From Agarivorans litoreus (lineage in GTDB: Bacteria; Pseudomonadota; Gammaproteobacteria; Enterobacterales; Celerinatantimonadaceae): a stretch of 64,000 nucleotides of DNA. The stretch spans positions 1,259,501-1,323,500 of the forward strand of contig NZ_BLPI01000001.1 in NCBI RefSeq assembly GCF_019649015.1. The letters are read 5' to 3'. The translations under genes and the position numbers were made by a program. Position 1 is the first letter of the stretch. Every line of letters begins with the position of its first letter. The notes under the pieces were generated by a model. That model did not search any database, was not told the origin of the DNA, and saw only the letters and a program-made list of their open reading frames with translations. This document shows positions 7,556 through 16,782 of the stretch, one piece after another.

Positions 7556-10273
7556 TTAAAACAGCAAGCTTTGCTCCTCTCCCACATAAACTAGGGTTTG
7601 TCGCTGAATATCATTAGCGCTAATTAAATGAATAATAAAAGTGCGCTGCTGCAACATACCCGCAAAACTGCCGCTGCGTTTGGCAATATGTAAACAGCGT
7701 TTACTGTTATCCCATTCAAACACAATTTCGCTATAGGCCCCTTGCTCATAGCGATAACTGTCCCCCTCATCTTCATACAAGCAAAAGCGGCCATCCTCAC
7801 CCGCGTATACTTCAATGGTAAGCGGGTCACTGGGTAATTCATCGTGATACTGCACCTCAGGGCCATGTGGAATAATGGCTCCGGCTTTCACCAATAAGGG
7901 CATAATGTCGATAGGCGTGCCCATCGCAATAGTTTGCCCACCTTGATAACAATGTTTGTTCCAATAGTTATACCAAGCAAGGCCAGCAGGCAACACCACC
8001 TCTCGCTCAGCTGGGTATAACTGCGTTTGCTGATGAGCGATGCCAGCATGCGCCCAACTTAAGCTACATTTAGACGAACCTTGCCAATGCGCATATTCAA
8101 CCACCAGTTGATATTGTTGATTTGCCTTTAAATGACAACTGGCTTTATGGTTAAGCTGCGCTTGGGTTTGCCAACTATCAATCAACAGCTTACCGTCTAA
8201 ATAGAAACGCACCCCATCGTTAGCATGAATCAGCCAGTTGTACTCGCCATCGACCGGCGCGGTGAGCAGCCCTTGCCAACGTACGCTATAACCACTTAAT
8301 GGCAAACCCGCTGGCGGGCCACCTGCCCAGTTGCCATCGATGCTTTCAACCACTTGCGTAGCAACCAGCTGTTTGAATTGATCATCAGAAAAGTGTTGCT
8401 CGCTCATGCCTTGCAAGCCTTCCGCTGTGTGCAAATGCTCTGGAGCAATCAACTGTTGCTGCAAACTTTGTTGATGGAACATAGCTTGGGTAACTGGGCA
8501 CACCATCAAGCTGTCGCCAAACATAAATTGATCGCTAATGTTATGCAGCTGTGCTTGCTGTCTAAAATCAAAGGCCAACAAACGCATCATGGTGCCGCCA
8601 TGCTCAGTAATATTCCAAGCTTGTGAATAAATATAAGGCAATAGGCGATAACGTAAGTGGTCAAATTTAAGTAGGGCATCAAAGGCCCAATCACCGGGCT
8701 CTCCAAACTGATAGATTTCGCGCGGTGTATTGGCGCCGTGAGAGCGAAATAGCGGACAAAAAGCCCCATATTGGAACCAGCGAACATACAGCTCTTTATA
8801 GGCATCATCGTCTACACCTTCTGGGAAATTCGCACCAAAACCACTGGTAAAAAAACCACCAATGTCGGTAGTCCAATAAGGTAAACCCGCGGCACACAAG
8901 TTTAAGCCTGCTGGAATTTGCTGACGCAATACTTGCCAAGTGGCGCTAATGTCTCCCGACCAACAAGCTGCAGCGTAACGTTGCTGACCTAAATAGCTGG
9001 AGCGGCTAAGAGTGAAAACACGCTTGTCTTCTGCACCTTGCAAAATTTGCTGGCGCTGCGCTTCATAAACCCCACGCGTAGTCATTAAGGAATAACCATT
9101 TAGCACCAGCTTCCAAGAGCCTAACTCGGTATCACGTTGCTGATGGCAAAACTCCACACCATCTTTTGGATTTTGAGTTGAGATAAACTCTGGCTCGGTG
9201 CCATCCATCCACAACGCATCGACTCCCAGATCCATTAATCCGGCTTTAACGTGTTGCCAATAAATATCACGTGCGCCTTGGCTATAAGCATCGTAAATAT
9301 GGCCATCGGCCCAATGTTCGGTTTCAAATAAATAGCCATTTTCTAACAAGGCCTTAAACACTGGGCTGCCCTTGCCAACAATTGGCCAAATCGACACCAT
9401 AAGTTTGAAGTGCATATCATGAAGTTGCGCAATAGTAGTGGCAGCATCACCAAACACTTGCTGGTCGAACTGCATTGCGCTCCAGCCCAAATCTCCCCAG
9501 TATTTCCAATCTTGCACGATGTTATCGATGGGAATTTTTTTATCGCGATAGGTTTTGGCTGTGGCTAGCAACTCGGCAGCATTTACGTAACGCTCTTTGC
9601 TTTGCCAGTAGCCATAAGCCCACCGGCCAAATAGCGGCGCAGCGCCAGTAAGCTTTCGATAATGTTGAATAATTTGGTCAAACTCGGGGCCATAAATAAC
9701 GTAAAACTCTATGCACTCTCCAGCCACTGAGCTAAAACTAAAGCCCTCACCTTGGCTAGTAAACTGGGTAAACGCAAGTTGGTTCCATAACACTGCATAA
9801 CCTTTGGTGGATAGCAGCAAAGGGGCTGCTATACCTTTGTTAGATTGGCAAATCTCGCGGCTTTGCTCTTGGTAATTAAAGATCCCATCGGGATATTGGC
9901 CTAAGCCATAAAAAGCTTGTTCACCAGCGCTAACAAAGTGCTGACTAAGCGCACTATCATCACCTTGTTGCTTAAAAGTAGTTTGCGCTACGCGTAGTAG
10001 CTCACCTTCGGCAGTGCTAATGCTCAAGCCGTTTTCGCTAAACGCTATATTCAAGTGCTCGCTGCGCATTTGCTCGGCAGAGCTATACAGCGGGTCAACC
10101 GTTGATTGCGGCAATACCACCAACTCACTTAGCATTTGCTGTTTGCTTAAACTCTCGGTATCAGGGGCAATCTTCACTCTAAGCGTATTTGAGTTAAGCA
10201 AGCTCAGTTCGGCAAGCCCGTTACTTGGTTTGCCATCTTGAAGAATAGAGAAGGGAAACACTTGGCGTGACAT
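7556..10273 (-). CDS. GH31 family alpha-glycosidase with inserted PA14 domain
   Basis: A 905-residue glycoside hydrolase of family 31. The (beta/alpha)8 core shows the conserved DNIVQDWKYWGDLGWS region, nucleophile block LWMDGTEPE (Asp near residue 356) and acid/base region WSGDISATW (Asp near 438). GGFFTSGFG and PLFRSHGAN follow. A PA14 domain is inserted after the core, roughly residues 640-745 (GEYNWLIHANDGVRFYLDGKLLIDSW), and the C-terminal beta-sandwich ends the protein. There is no signal peptide, suggesting cytoplasmic action on imported oligosaccharides. Alpha-glucosidase and alpha-xylosidase are both possible; PA14 insertions are known in xyloglucan-active alpha-xylosidases, but position and specificity are not established here. 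It has its own transcription unit. Confidence 0.9.
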   Translation of the reverse strand: MSRQVFPFSILQDGKPSNGLAELSLLNSNTLRVKIAPDTESLSKQQMLSELVVLPQSTVDPLYSSAEQMRSEHLNIAFSENGLSISTAEGELLRVAQTTFKQQGDDSALSQHFVSAGEQAFYGLGQYPDGIFNYQEQSREICQSNKGIAAPLLLSTKGYAVLWNQLAFTQFTSQGEGFSFSSVAGECIEFYVIYGPEFDQIIQHYRKLTGAAPLFGRWAYGYWQSKERYVNAAELLATAKTYRDKKIPIDNIVQDWKYWGDLGWSAMQFDQQVFGDAATTIAQLHDMHFKLMVSIWPIVGKGSPVFKALLENGYLFETEHWADGHIYDAYSQGARDIYWQHVKAGLMDLGVDALWMDGTEPEFISTQNPKDGVEFCHQQRDTELGSWKLVLNGYSLMTTRGVYEAQRQQILQGAEDKRVFTLSRSSYLGQQRYAAACWSGDISATWQVLRQQIPAGLNLCAAGLPYWTTDIGGFFTSGFGANFPEGVDDDAYKELYVRWFQYGAFCPLFRSHGANTPREIYQFGEPGDWAFDALLKFDHLRYRLLPYIYSQAWNITEHGGTMMRLLAFDFRQQAQLHNISDQFMFGDSLMVCPVTQAMFHQQSLQQQLIAPEHLHTAEGLQGMSEQHFSDDQFKQLVATQVVESIDGNWAGGPPAGLPLSGYSVRWQGLLTAPVDGEYNWLIHANDGVRFYLDGKLLIDSWQTQAQLNHKASCHLKANQQYQLVVEYAHWQGSSKCSLSWAHAGIAHQQTQLYPAEREVVLPAGLAWYNYWNKHCYQGGQTIAMGTPIDIMPLLVKAGAIIPHGPEVQYHDELPSDPLTIEVYAGEDGRFCLYEDEGDSYRYEQGAYSEIVFEWDNSKRCLHIAKRSGSFAGMLQQRTFIIHLISANDIQRQTLVYVGEEQSLLF

Positions 10274-10418
10274 ACAATAAACCTAATGCATACAAAGATA
10301 CGCTAAGTGTAAATCACTCGATAACATTTAGCGGTTTAGTAAAGCAGCAAACAAACTCAAATTAATCAATTTGGAGCACATAGCACAAAAGTGTTCTAAG
10401 CTGGCTTAGCTAAAAATA

Positions 10419-11318
10419 CTACGCTAACCATTCGCGCGCCGACTCGGTAATGGCCACTACCGCTGGATTGGCGATTCTGCGCTCGGCAGTAATCGCAAAA
10501 AACTGTTCTCGCACATCTTGGATGCTGCCAATTAATTCAACCCCATATTGATTCACCACTTCATCGGCAATGGCGGTCGGCACAATAAACGCTCCCACGC
10601 CAGCTTGGCCAAAGGTTTTCATCAATGCACTGTCATCAAACTCACCCATAATTTGCGGGTGAATATTCTGCTTATCAAACCATTGCAATAGTCGCACATG
10701 CATAAGATTTATTTCACTTGGAATCAACAATGGCGCACCATCTAAGCAAGCCGGAAAGTTAGCGTGTAGTGACTTAGCAATGTTTGGGCTGGCTACAAAA
10801 CTCACGCCACTTTCCCCTAACGCATGATTAAAGCCACGCACGCCTAAACCAGGAGGCACAGGGCCATCGGCCAACACTAAATCCAAACGGTTTAGAGCCA
10901 GCTCTGCCAACAAATTCTCTAGGGTGTTTTCTTTGCACAACATACGTAAAGGCTCACCCATGTTGTAGGCCGGCTCTAACAGACGGTATGCAATGGTTTT
11001 GGGAACCACTTCGGCGATGCCCACTTTTAGCAACTGCGGACGTTCTGCTGACCCTTGCCTTAGGCTATCTTCCAGTTCATCACCTAAAGTGAATATTTCG
11101 TCGGCGTAACTAAGAGCCAAACGGCCGGTTTCGGTTAATTCTAAGTTTCGACCCACTTTGCTAAATAAGGCGCTGCCAAAATGCTGCTCTAACAAGCTTA
11201 TCTGGCCGCTAATAGTTTGTGGGGTGATATGCAGCAATTCACTGGCTCGAGCAATACCGCCTTGCTTGGCAGCCACCCAAAAATAATGCAGATGTTTATA
11301 ATTTATCACAGCAAACAC
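10419..11318 (-). CDS. nhaR: LysR-family regulator NhaR
   Basis: A 299-residue LysR protein whose N-terminus (INYKHLHYFWVAAKQGGIARASELLHITPQTISGQISLLEQHFG) is diagnostic for NhaR. In E. coli NhaR activates the Na+/H+ antiporter gene nhaA in response to sodium and also pgaABCD. The effector domain follows, with FDDSALMKTFGQAGVGAFIVP. No nhaA lies nearby, as is common when nhaR stands alone. It is divergent from the HPF-like operon. Residues from INYKHL on fit the family; the start at 11318 adds only MFAV and is reasonable. Confidence 0.88.
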   Translation of the reverse strand: MFAVINYKHLHYFWVAAKQGGIARASELLHITPQTISGQISLLEQHFGSALFSKVGRNLELTETGRLALSYADEIFTLGDELEDSLRQGSAERPQLLKVGIAEVVPKTIAYRLLEPAYNMGEPLRMLCKENTLENLLAELALNRLDLVLADGPVPPGLGVRGFNHALGESGVSFVASPNIAKSLHANFPACLDGAPLLIPSEINLMHVRLLQWFDKQNIHPQIMGEFDDSALMKTFGQAGVGAFIVPTAIADEVVNQYGVELIGSIQDVREQFFAITAERRIANPAVVAITESAREWLA

Positions 11319-11428
11319 TTCGTATTTTTCGAACTATAAGGAAAGTATATTCGAGTATACCAAAGTATAAAAGCCCATTAAGGTAGAGACTCGTGATTCA
11401 AAGTATTGATTCAGCTTAGGAGCAGACC

Positions 11429-11884
11429 ATGCCAGGTAGTATGAAAATTGATATGCATTCACAACACTTTCCACTGAGTGAACCGTTGCAAGCATACATA
11501 ACAAGACGGATTAACTTTGCACTTGGGTCGCAGTACAACAACATTATGCGCATTGCGGTCAAGCTGTCAGATAGCAAAGAGAGCAACGGTGCCAGCGGCA
11601 AACGTTGCCAAATTCTGGTGAAGTTAGCTGGCCAAGCCGATGTGGTGATAGAAGATATTCAAGCTCAAATATATGTTGCCATAGACCGCGCAGCTAGCCG
11701 CGCCAGTCGCTCGGTAACCCGACGCATAGCTCGCGTACGCAACAAGGCGCTGCGTGCTCCCGACATTAGTGTTGCCGACTATTACGGTTTAACTGATGAA
11801 GACGATAACGATCCACTCAATAGCGAATTTGTAGAGTTCACTGAATACCCAACAAAACCAGCTGAGGAAGGAGTGACAAGATGA
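11429..11884 (+). CDS. HPF/RaiA-like ribosome-associated protein
   Basis: A 151-residue protein. Its first 100 residues show the small alpha/beta fold of ribosome hibernation factors: MKIDMHSQHFPLSEPLQAYITRRINFALG, then IMRIAVKLSD, CQILVKLAGQADVVIEDIQAQIYVAIDRAASRASRSVTRRIARVR. The basic RRIARVRNKALR helix would suit rRNA binding. The acidic C-terminal tail (about 115-151) is not part of the classical fold. The start at 11429 follows a good ribosome binding site (TAGGAG). The stop overlaps the ATG of the yccA-like gene (ATGA), so the two are translationally coupled. A role in ribosome inactivation under stress is inferred from the family. Confidence 0.8.
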   Translation: MPGSMKIDMHSQHFPLSEPLQAYITRRINFALGSQYNNIMRIAVKLSDSKESNGASGKRCQILVKLAGQADVVIEDIQAQIYVAIDRAASRASRSVTRRIARVRNKALRAPDISVADYYGLTDEDDNDPLNSEFVEFTEYPTKPAEEGVTR

Positions 11885-12555
11885 ACAATCACCCTATTAG
11901 CAATACCCCTAGCCATGTTAACGAGAGCGTATTAGCCACTAATAAAGTTATTCGCAATACTTATGCCCTGCTCTCTATGACGCTTATGTTTAGTGGCGCT
12001 AGCGCAGCATTTTCAATGGCAATGAACCTCCCCCATCCCGGTATCATTATCACCTTGGTGGGCTACTTCGGCTTGCTGTTTGCCACTATGAAACTGCGCA
12101 ATAGTGCTTGGGGCATAGTTTGCATTTTTGCCTTAACTGGCTTTATGGGCTTAACCCTAGGGCCGATACTTACCGCTTACTTAAGCCTGCCAAATGGCGG
12201 CATGATTGTGAGCCAAGCCATGGTAGCTACCGCGGTGATCTTCCTATCGCTATCTGCCTATGCCATTACCAGTAAAAAAGACTTTAGCTTTATGGGCGGC
12301 TTTTTAATGGTAGGCATTATTGTGGCTTTCCTTGCCGGTTTAGGCGCAATTTTCTTTGCTATCCCAGCACTGTCTTTAGGCGTATCGGCCATGTTTGTTT
12401 TGCTAATGTCGGGGCTAATTTTGTATGAAACCAGCAACATCATTCATGGCGGAGAAACCAACTACATTATGGCTACAACCTCATTGTTTGTTGCTATTTT
12501 CAACCTATTCACCAGCTTGTTGCATATTCTTGGTTTTCTTAACGGAGAAGACTAA
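11881..12555 (+). CDS. Bax inhibitor-1/YccA family membrane protein
   Basis: A 224-residue inner-membrane protein with seven hydrophobic segments between residues about 25 and 220, matching the BI-1/YccA fold (VIRNTYALLSMTLMFSGASAAFSMA at the start, LFVAIFNLFTSLLHILGFLNGED at the end). The C-terminal L-N-x-L-LxILG pattern is typical. In E. coli YccA is a substrate and modulator of the FtsH protease and protects the translocon when jammed. The gene overlaps the HPF-like gene by four bases and lies 22 bases before the DUF533 gene, placing it in a stress-related operon. Family assignment is firm; the exact function is inferred. Confidence 0.88.
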   Translation: MNNHPISNTPSHVNESVLATNKVIRNTYALLSMTLMFSGASAAFSMAMNLPHPGIIITLVGYFGLLFATMKLRNSAWGIVCIFALTGFMGLTLGPILTAYLSLPNGGMIVSQAMVATAVIFLSLSAYAITSKKDFSFMGGFLMVGIIVAFLAGLGAIFFAIPALSLGVSAMFVLLMSGLILYETSNIIHGGETNYIMATTSLFVAIFNLFTSLLHILGFLNGED

Positions 12556-12577
12556 CTAGGCAAGAGGAGGCTTTATC

Positions 12578-13270
12578 ATGATTAACAATTTACTTAACCA
12601 GTTTTTAGGTGCTTCTGGCGATGCTCCCAAAACCGCTGTTCGAGGAGCCGGTGTGTTAGGTGCAATGCCAAGTGGTTTAGCCGGAGGCGCTGCTGCGGGT
12701 GGCATAATGGCCTTATTAGTAAGTAACAAATCCGCACGAAAATTTGCTGGCAAAGCCGCTACCTATGGCGGTGCGGCGGTGCTAGGAGGCTTAGCTTACA
12801 GCGCCTTTAGCAATTGGAAAAAACAGTCTAATGGCGCTAACACCCACCATAACAGCCAAAAATTGGAACAAATCAATGAGTCTAGCTTTACTGCTGCTGT
12901 CGACAACAACAACTTCCAACTAAAGCTACTCCAAGCAATGATTGCTTCGGCCAAAGCAGATGGCCACATCGATCAGCAAGAACAACAACGCATTTTTGAA
13001 GCGCTAGAACAAATGCAATTAAGCGAGTCTACAAAAGCGACCCTATATGAGTTGATGCGCCAGCCTATTTCCATCGGTGATCTAGCCAATGGAGTAGACA
13101 CCATCGAGCAAAAATCTGAGCTTTATTTGGCCTCTTGCTTTGCAATAAACCTAGACAACGCTACCGAGCAAGCGCATTTAGATGGCCTAGCCTACGCACT
13201 GCGCCTGCCCTTCGATTTAGCCGAACAGCTACAAAAACAAGCCCATCAAGCCATACATGAGGCAGCATAA
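12578..13270 (+). CDS. DUF533 (YebE-like) membrane protein with TerB-like C-terminal domain
   Basis: A 230-residue protein. A glycine- and alanine-rich N-terminal region (residues about 20-80, with hydrophobic stretches GVLGAMPSGLAGGAAAGGIMALLV and ATYGGAAVLGGLAYSAFSNW) leads into an alpha-helical C-terminal domain. That domain contains LLQAMIASAKADGHIDQQEQQRIFEAL, a TerB/YebE signature. In E. coli yebE belongs to the Cpx envelope-stress regulon, but no molecular function is known. A ribosome binding site (AAGAGGAGG) precedes the ATG. It is the third gene after the HPF-like and yccA-like genes, supporting a common stress response. Confidence 0.85.
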   Translation: MINNLLNQFLGASGDAPKTAVRGAGVLGAMPSGLAGGAAAGGIMALLVSNKSARKFAGKAATYGGAAVLGGLAYSAFSNWKKQSNGANTHHNSQKLEQINESSFTAAVDNNNFQLKLLQAMIASAKADGHIDQQEQQRIFEALEQMQLSESTKATLYELMRQPISIGDLANGVDTIEQKSELYLASCFAINLDNATEQAHLDGLAYALRLPFDLAEQLQKQAHQAIHEAA

Positions 13271-13391
13271 GCATTGAGTTTAGCAAACCGGCATGGATGC
13301 TGGTGCTAACTTATTCCTCAGGTATAAGCTAAAGAACTTATTGCTACAATTTGTTAAACTTGCGCCATTCATTTACTACAGGCACAAGCTC

Positions 13392-13577
13392 GTGAACCGC
13401 AAAAAGAAAATCAACGAAACGCTGAAGAAAAAGGCCAAAAAAGCCAACGCTAAAAAGCAAAATAGCAACAAGCCGCGCTATATTTCAAAAGCTGAGCGCG
13501 CCGCTTTAGAAGCTGAGCAAGCAAATGGTGAACAGGCGACAACTCCCCCAACGGAAGAAAACAACACCAAGCCTTAG
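13392..13577 (+). CDS. DUF2986-type small basic protein
   Basis: A 61-residue lysine-rich protein starting at the GTG at 13392 (NRKKKINETLKKKAKKANAK, then SNKPRYISKAERAALEAE). The N-terminal two thirds match the DUF2986 family, known to me from Vibrio and Shewanella and without known function; the C-terminus is Thr/Glu-rich and low in complexity. The frame is open upstream to 13293, but the extra 33 residues do not resemble the family, so the GTG is preferred. The strong positive charge suggests nucleic-acid or ribosome binding; this is inference. Confidence 0.65.
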   Translation: MNRKKKINETLKKKAKKANAKKQNSNKPRYISKAERAALEAEQANGEQATTPPTEENNTKP

Positions 13578-13801
13578 CTCAATCTAAATATCGTTACTAA
13601 ACAAGCAAATAGTGATGACTGCGCAGAACAAACACTGGCAAGTTTCATCTACAACTGAGACATTCATTAATTATCATACAAGCATGAGAGAGCTCACATT
13701 AGTGATTTTTCGCAACGAAATTATCAAGTTTCGCAGTGCTCCCGAGATAAAAGGAAAGCTAAGGTAGCCTTAAGCTAAGAACGGTTTAAGGAGTAACGAC
13801 C

Positions 13802-16039
13802 ATGCGTCAGCATGCTATAAAGACAGGAATTTTTAAGCTAGCCGCGGTAGCAGCGGCCTTTTGTACCTTGCAATTAAGCGCAGCCCCACTGCGTGATGTT
13901 GTAAAAGATCAAGATGTATTTATTGGCGCGGCCCTAGAGACTCGCCACCTCCAAGATAAACAGTTTGCCGAAACGCTAGTTCGCGAATTTAATCAGTTAA
14001 CCCCTGAAAACCAAATGAAGTGGAGCTACCTACAGCCTGAACGAGGTAAGTTTACCTTTGACAAAGCAGACCAACTGGTTGAGTTTGCGCAAAAGAACAA
14101 CATGACCGTGCGTGGCCACGCACTGGTATGGCACATCCAAAACCCGGATTGGTTAGAAAATGGCGACTTCTCAAAAGAAGAAATGCTAAAAATCATGGAA
14201 GAGCATATCACCGCTGTGGTGAGCCACTACAAAGGTAAGGTGAAATACTGGGATGTGGTAAACGAAGCTTTAGATGATAATGGTGGCTGGCGCCCAACTA
14301 TTTGGTATGAAGCCTTAGGTGAAGACTACATAGCAAAAGCCTTTGAGTTTGCCCACAAAGCTGACCCTGATGCGATTTTGGTTTACAACGATTACTCTAC
14401 CGAAGGTAAAAGCCCTAAAGCAAATGCTGCCTACCGCTTAGCCAAAAAGCTAAAAGAGCAAGGTGTACCTATTCACGGCATAGGAACGCAGGCTCACTTA
14501 GTGGTAGGCGTGCAACCTCGAGTAGCAGACATTGCGGCTAATATTGAGCGGATAAAAGAGCTTGGCCTAGAATTCCACTTCACTGAAATAGACATGCGCA
14601 TTCAAGGTGAAGCAACAGACCGCGCGTTGCAGCAACAAGCTAACATGTATGAAGAGCTAGCTAAACTTACCGCTTACTATGACAACGTGAATTTTTTGAC
14701 CACTTGGGGGATTACTGACAAGTACAGTTGGATCCCATCTTGGTTTAAAGGTTACGACCACGGCTTAATGTTTGATAAACAATACAAGCCTAAACCAGCA
14801 TACCTAGCGGTAAACAAAGTATTCACCGACAAAGCCCAAGGTAATTTTGATTGGGAGCCACCAGCACCATTAGCTGATACCGGACGTCGTTTCGAAGCTT
14901 TTATTAGTAACGAAGCCAAACGCCCTATGCCGCTAGACGGTGACCCAGCAAAATGGATCAATGCAGTGTTCTACCCATTTGCTTACAACCAGTTAGGCGG
15001 TAAAGACTTAACCCTGCCAGCTGAGAGCAATATCTCTGGTCGCTTTGCACTGTTGTACGATGACAACACGCTATATGGGCGCGTTGAGCGCAGAGACGAC
15101 AAAACCGTAACCGGCAACAAAGCACAAGTTTGGGAAAATGACTCGGTTGAAGTATTCCTCGGCTTTGGTGAAGAGTTTGCGCAAATTCGTGCCTTAGTTG
15201 GCGAAAAGTTTGCTCCAACAGCCTTCCAAGCGGATATTGAAAACTACTGGAGCGAAGACGGCACTGTTCTAGAATTCTCTATAACACCGAAGAAAACCGA
15301 TACCTTATCAGGTACTACTTTAGGCTTTAACATTGCTTTAGCCGATAATGACGCAGGCCCAGATGCGGGGCGTCACGCGCAATTGTACCCTGTACCAGGT
15401 ACTAACAACGGCTGGCAAGGCCACGACTTCGGGGAAGTATTCTTTACTGCTCAAAACACCGAGATTAGTGACAAGCTGAAAGGTCAGGTAGTGAGCTTTA
15501 AAGCTGAGCCTGTAGAAGGTTTAGATATCAATACTGCATTTGATGCATCACAGTGGGCCAATGCTTACCATTACCCGTTTGCATTTAACCAACTAAACCC
15601 TGCAGACCAAACGCCACCAAGCCAAGACATTATTAGTGGAAGTTGGCGTGTAGCCTACTCTGGTAATACTTTGTATGGTGTGGTTCACCGTCATGATAAC
15701 AAAACTGTAACCACCGGTGATGATTGGCAAACCGATAACATTGAGATTTTCATCAGAGTTGGCGAAGAGTTTGTGCAACTCCGTAGCATTGTGGGTCAAG
15801 ACTTCCAGAAAAACACTTTCCCCGGTAAGCGTGTTGCTAAATGGAATGAAGACGGCACCATCATGCAATTTTCCATCGAACTGCCTGTAGACAGCTTAAA
15901 AGGCAAAACCATCGATTGGAACATTGCCCTCGCAGATAACGATGATGGCAGTAGCCGCAGTTCTCAGTTGTACCCTGTACCGGGAAACAACACAGCCTAT
16001 TTAGGTGAGCAACTTACTATTCTAGAATTTGTTAAATAG
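13802..16039 (+). CDS. GH10 endo-beta-1,4-xylanase with two C-terminal CBM9-like domains
   Basis: A 745-residue secreted enzyme. A signal peptide (about residues 1-28) precedes a complete GH10 barrel (35-345). The acid/base Glu155 lies in YWDVVNEALDD and the nucleophile Glu262 in HFTEIDMRI; NQMKWSYLQPERGKF and GHALVWH are also family blocks. Two homologous modules follow at about 360-555 and 563-745. They share YPFAYNQL/YPFAFNQL, NTLYGRVERRDDKTV/NTLYGVVHRHDNKTV and QLYPVPG, the pattern of CBM9/DOMON-like binding domains. It should cleave internal bonds in xylan outside the cytoplasm while the CBMs hold substrate. The ATG follows AAGGAG; the gene stands alone with its own terminator. Confidence 0.95.
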   Translation: MRQHAIKTGIFKLAAVAAAFCTLQLSAAPLRDVVKDQDVFIGAALETRHLQDKQFAETLVREFNQLTPENQMKWSYLQPERGKFTFDKADQLVEFAQKNNMTVRGHALVWHIQNPDWLENGDFSKEEMLKIMEEHITAVVSHYKGKVKYWDVVNEALDDNGGWRPTIWYEALGEDYIAKAFEFAHKADPDAILVYNDYSTEGKSPKANAAYRLAKKLKEQGVPIHGIGTQAHLVVGVQPRVADIAANIERIKELGLEFHFTEIDMRIQGEATDRALQQQANMYEELAKLTAYYDNVNFLTTWGITDKYSWIPSWFKGYDHGLMFDKQYKPKPAYLAVNKVFTDKAQGNFDWEPPAPLADTGRRFEAFISNEAKRPMPLDGDPAKWINAVFYPFAYNQLGGKDLTLPAESNISGRFALLYDDNTLYGRVERRDDKTVTGNKAQVWENDSVEVFLGFGEEFAQIRALVGEKFAPTAFQADIENYWSEDGTVLEFSITPKKTDTLSGTTLGFNIALADNDAGPDAGRHAQLYPVPGTNNGWQGHDFGEVFFTAQNTEISDKLKGQVVSFKAEPVEGLDINTAFDASQWANAYHYPFAFNQLNPADQTPPSQDIISGSWRVAYSGNTLYGVVHRHDNKTVTTGDDWQTDNIEIFIRVGEEFVQLRSIVGQDFQKNTFPGKRVAKWNEDGTIMQFSIELPVDSLKGKTIDWNIALADNDDGSSRSSQLYPVPGNNTAYLGEQLTILEFVK

Positions 16040-16057
16040 CTAAGCTCTCCTACAAAT

Positions 16058-16084
16058 AGCCTCGCACTCGCGAGGCTTTTTTTT
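16058..16084 (+). terminator. terminator of the xylanase gene
   Basis: The stem AGCCTCGC/GCGAGGCT with loop ACTC is followed by eight T, 19 bases after the xylanase stop. Confidence 0.9.
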
Positions 16085-16209
16085 AAGCAAACCTTCCAAG
16101 CTAACCCTAGCTTGATTTATCAACAAACTAAAGCTTACTATTATTGAGCCGATAGCTAACTAAGTGCTTTTATAAACAAATGCTTAGTTATTTAACCAAG
16201 GGGCAAGCA

Positions 16210-16782
16210 ATGAGCTTTGAGCTATTCAAAAAAGTCTTCTTTACTTTGGTATTGATAGCCTTAGGTGGTGCAGCTCTTAGTTACATTTTTATCTACCATG
16301 TTCATGGCCGCGGGGTGAGCGCTAAAGACGGCTGGCTGTTTGATATTCAGGGCTACCACCAAGGCATTAGAGAATCAAAACTCACTGAAAAACCGTTATT
16401 TTTATATTTACGCAGAGAGGCCTGCCAACGCTGTATCGCATTTGAGTATGACTATCTAAACAATCCACATATAAAGCGTATACTTGAAGACTATGTGAAG
16501 GTTCAAGTAAACATTGATACCGACCGTACCCACGAACGCTTTGCCGATCAATTCAACCTTAATACCTACCCCTCACTGTTCGTTATGTTTGATCCCGAGC
16601 ACCCTATTTCCAGCTATTTGGTATTAGAAATGAATCAAATTTGGGTGGCGCAAGACACCCTACAAAAAGGGAACTTTATGCCGCTATCTGAAGCTAGCTT
16701 TAGTTTATCTGTGACCCGTGCCACAATATTGGCCCGTCAAGCAGCCAATGTAGATAAACAAACTAGTGAAGCACCACCTTAA
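16210..16782 (+). CDS. membrane-anchored thioredoxin-like protein
   Basis: A 190-residue protein. One N-terminal membrane helix (VFFTLVLIALGGAALSYIFIYHV, residues about 8-30) leads into a thioredoxin-fold domain. This has the redox motif CQRC (Cys72, Cys75) in LYLRREACQRCIAFEYDYL and the cis-Pro region LNTYPSLFVMFD. The domain lies on the periplasmic side if topology is N-in. The start at 16210 is preceded by AAGGGG; an upstream ATG at 16180 has none. The DUF255/thioredoxin_7 type (KPLFLYL, NPHIKRILEDYVKVQVNID) suggests thiol reduction or oxidation of envelope proteins. Its end overlaps the next gene by 17 bases, so the two may act together. Confidence 0.75.
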   Translation: MSFELFKKVFFTLVLIALGGAALSYIFIYHVHGRGVSAKDGWLFDIQGYHQGIRESKLTEKPLFLYLRREACQRCIAFEYDYLNNPHIKRILEDYVKVQVNIDTDRTHERFADQFNLNTYPSLFVMFDPEHPISSYLVLEMNQIWVAQDTLQKGNFMPLSEASFSLSVTRATILARQAANVDKQTSEAPP

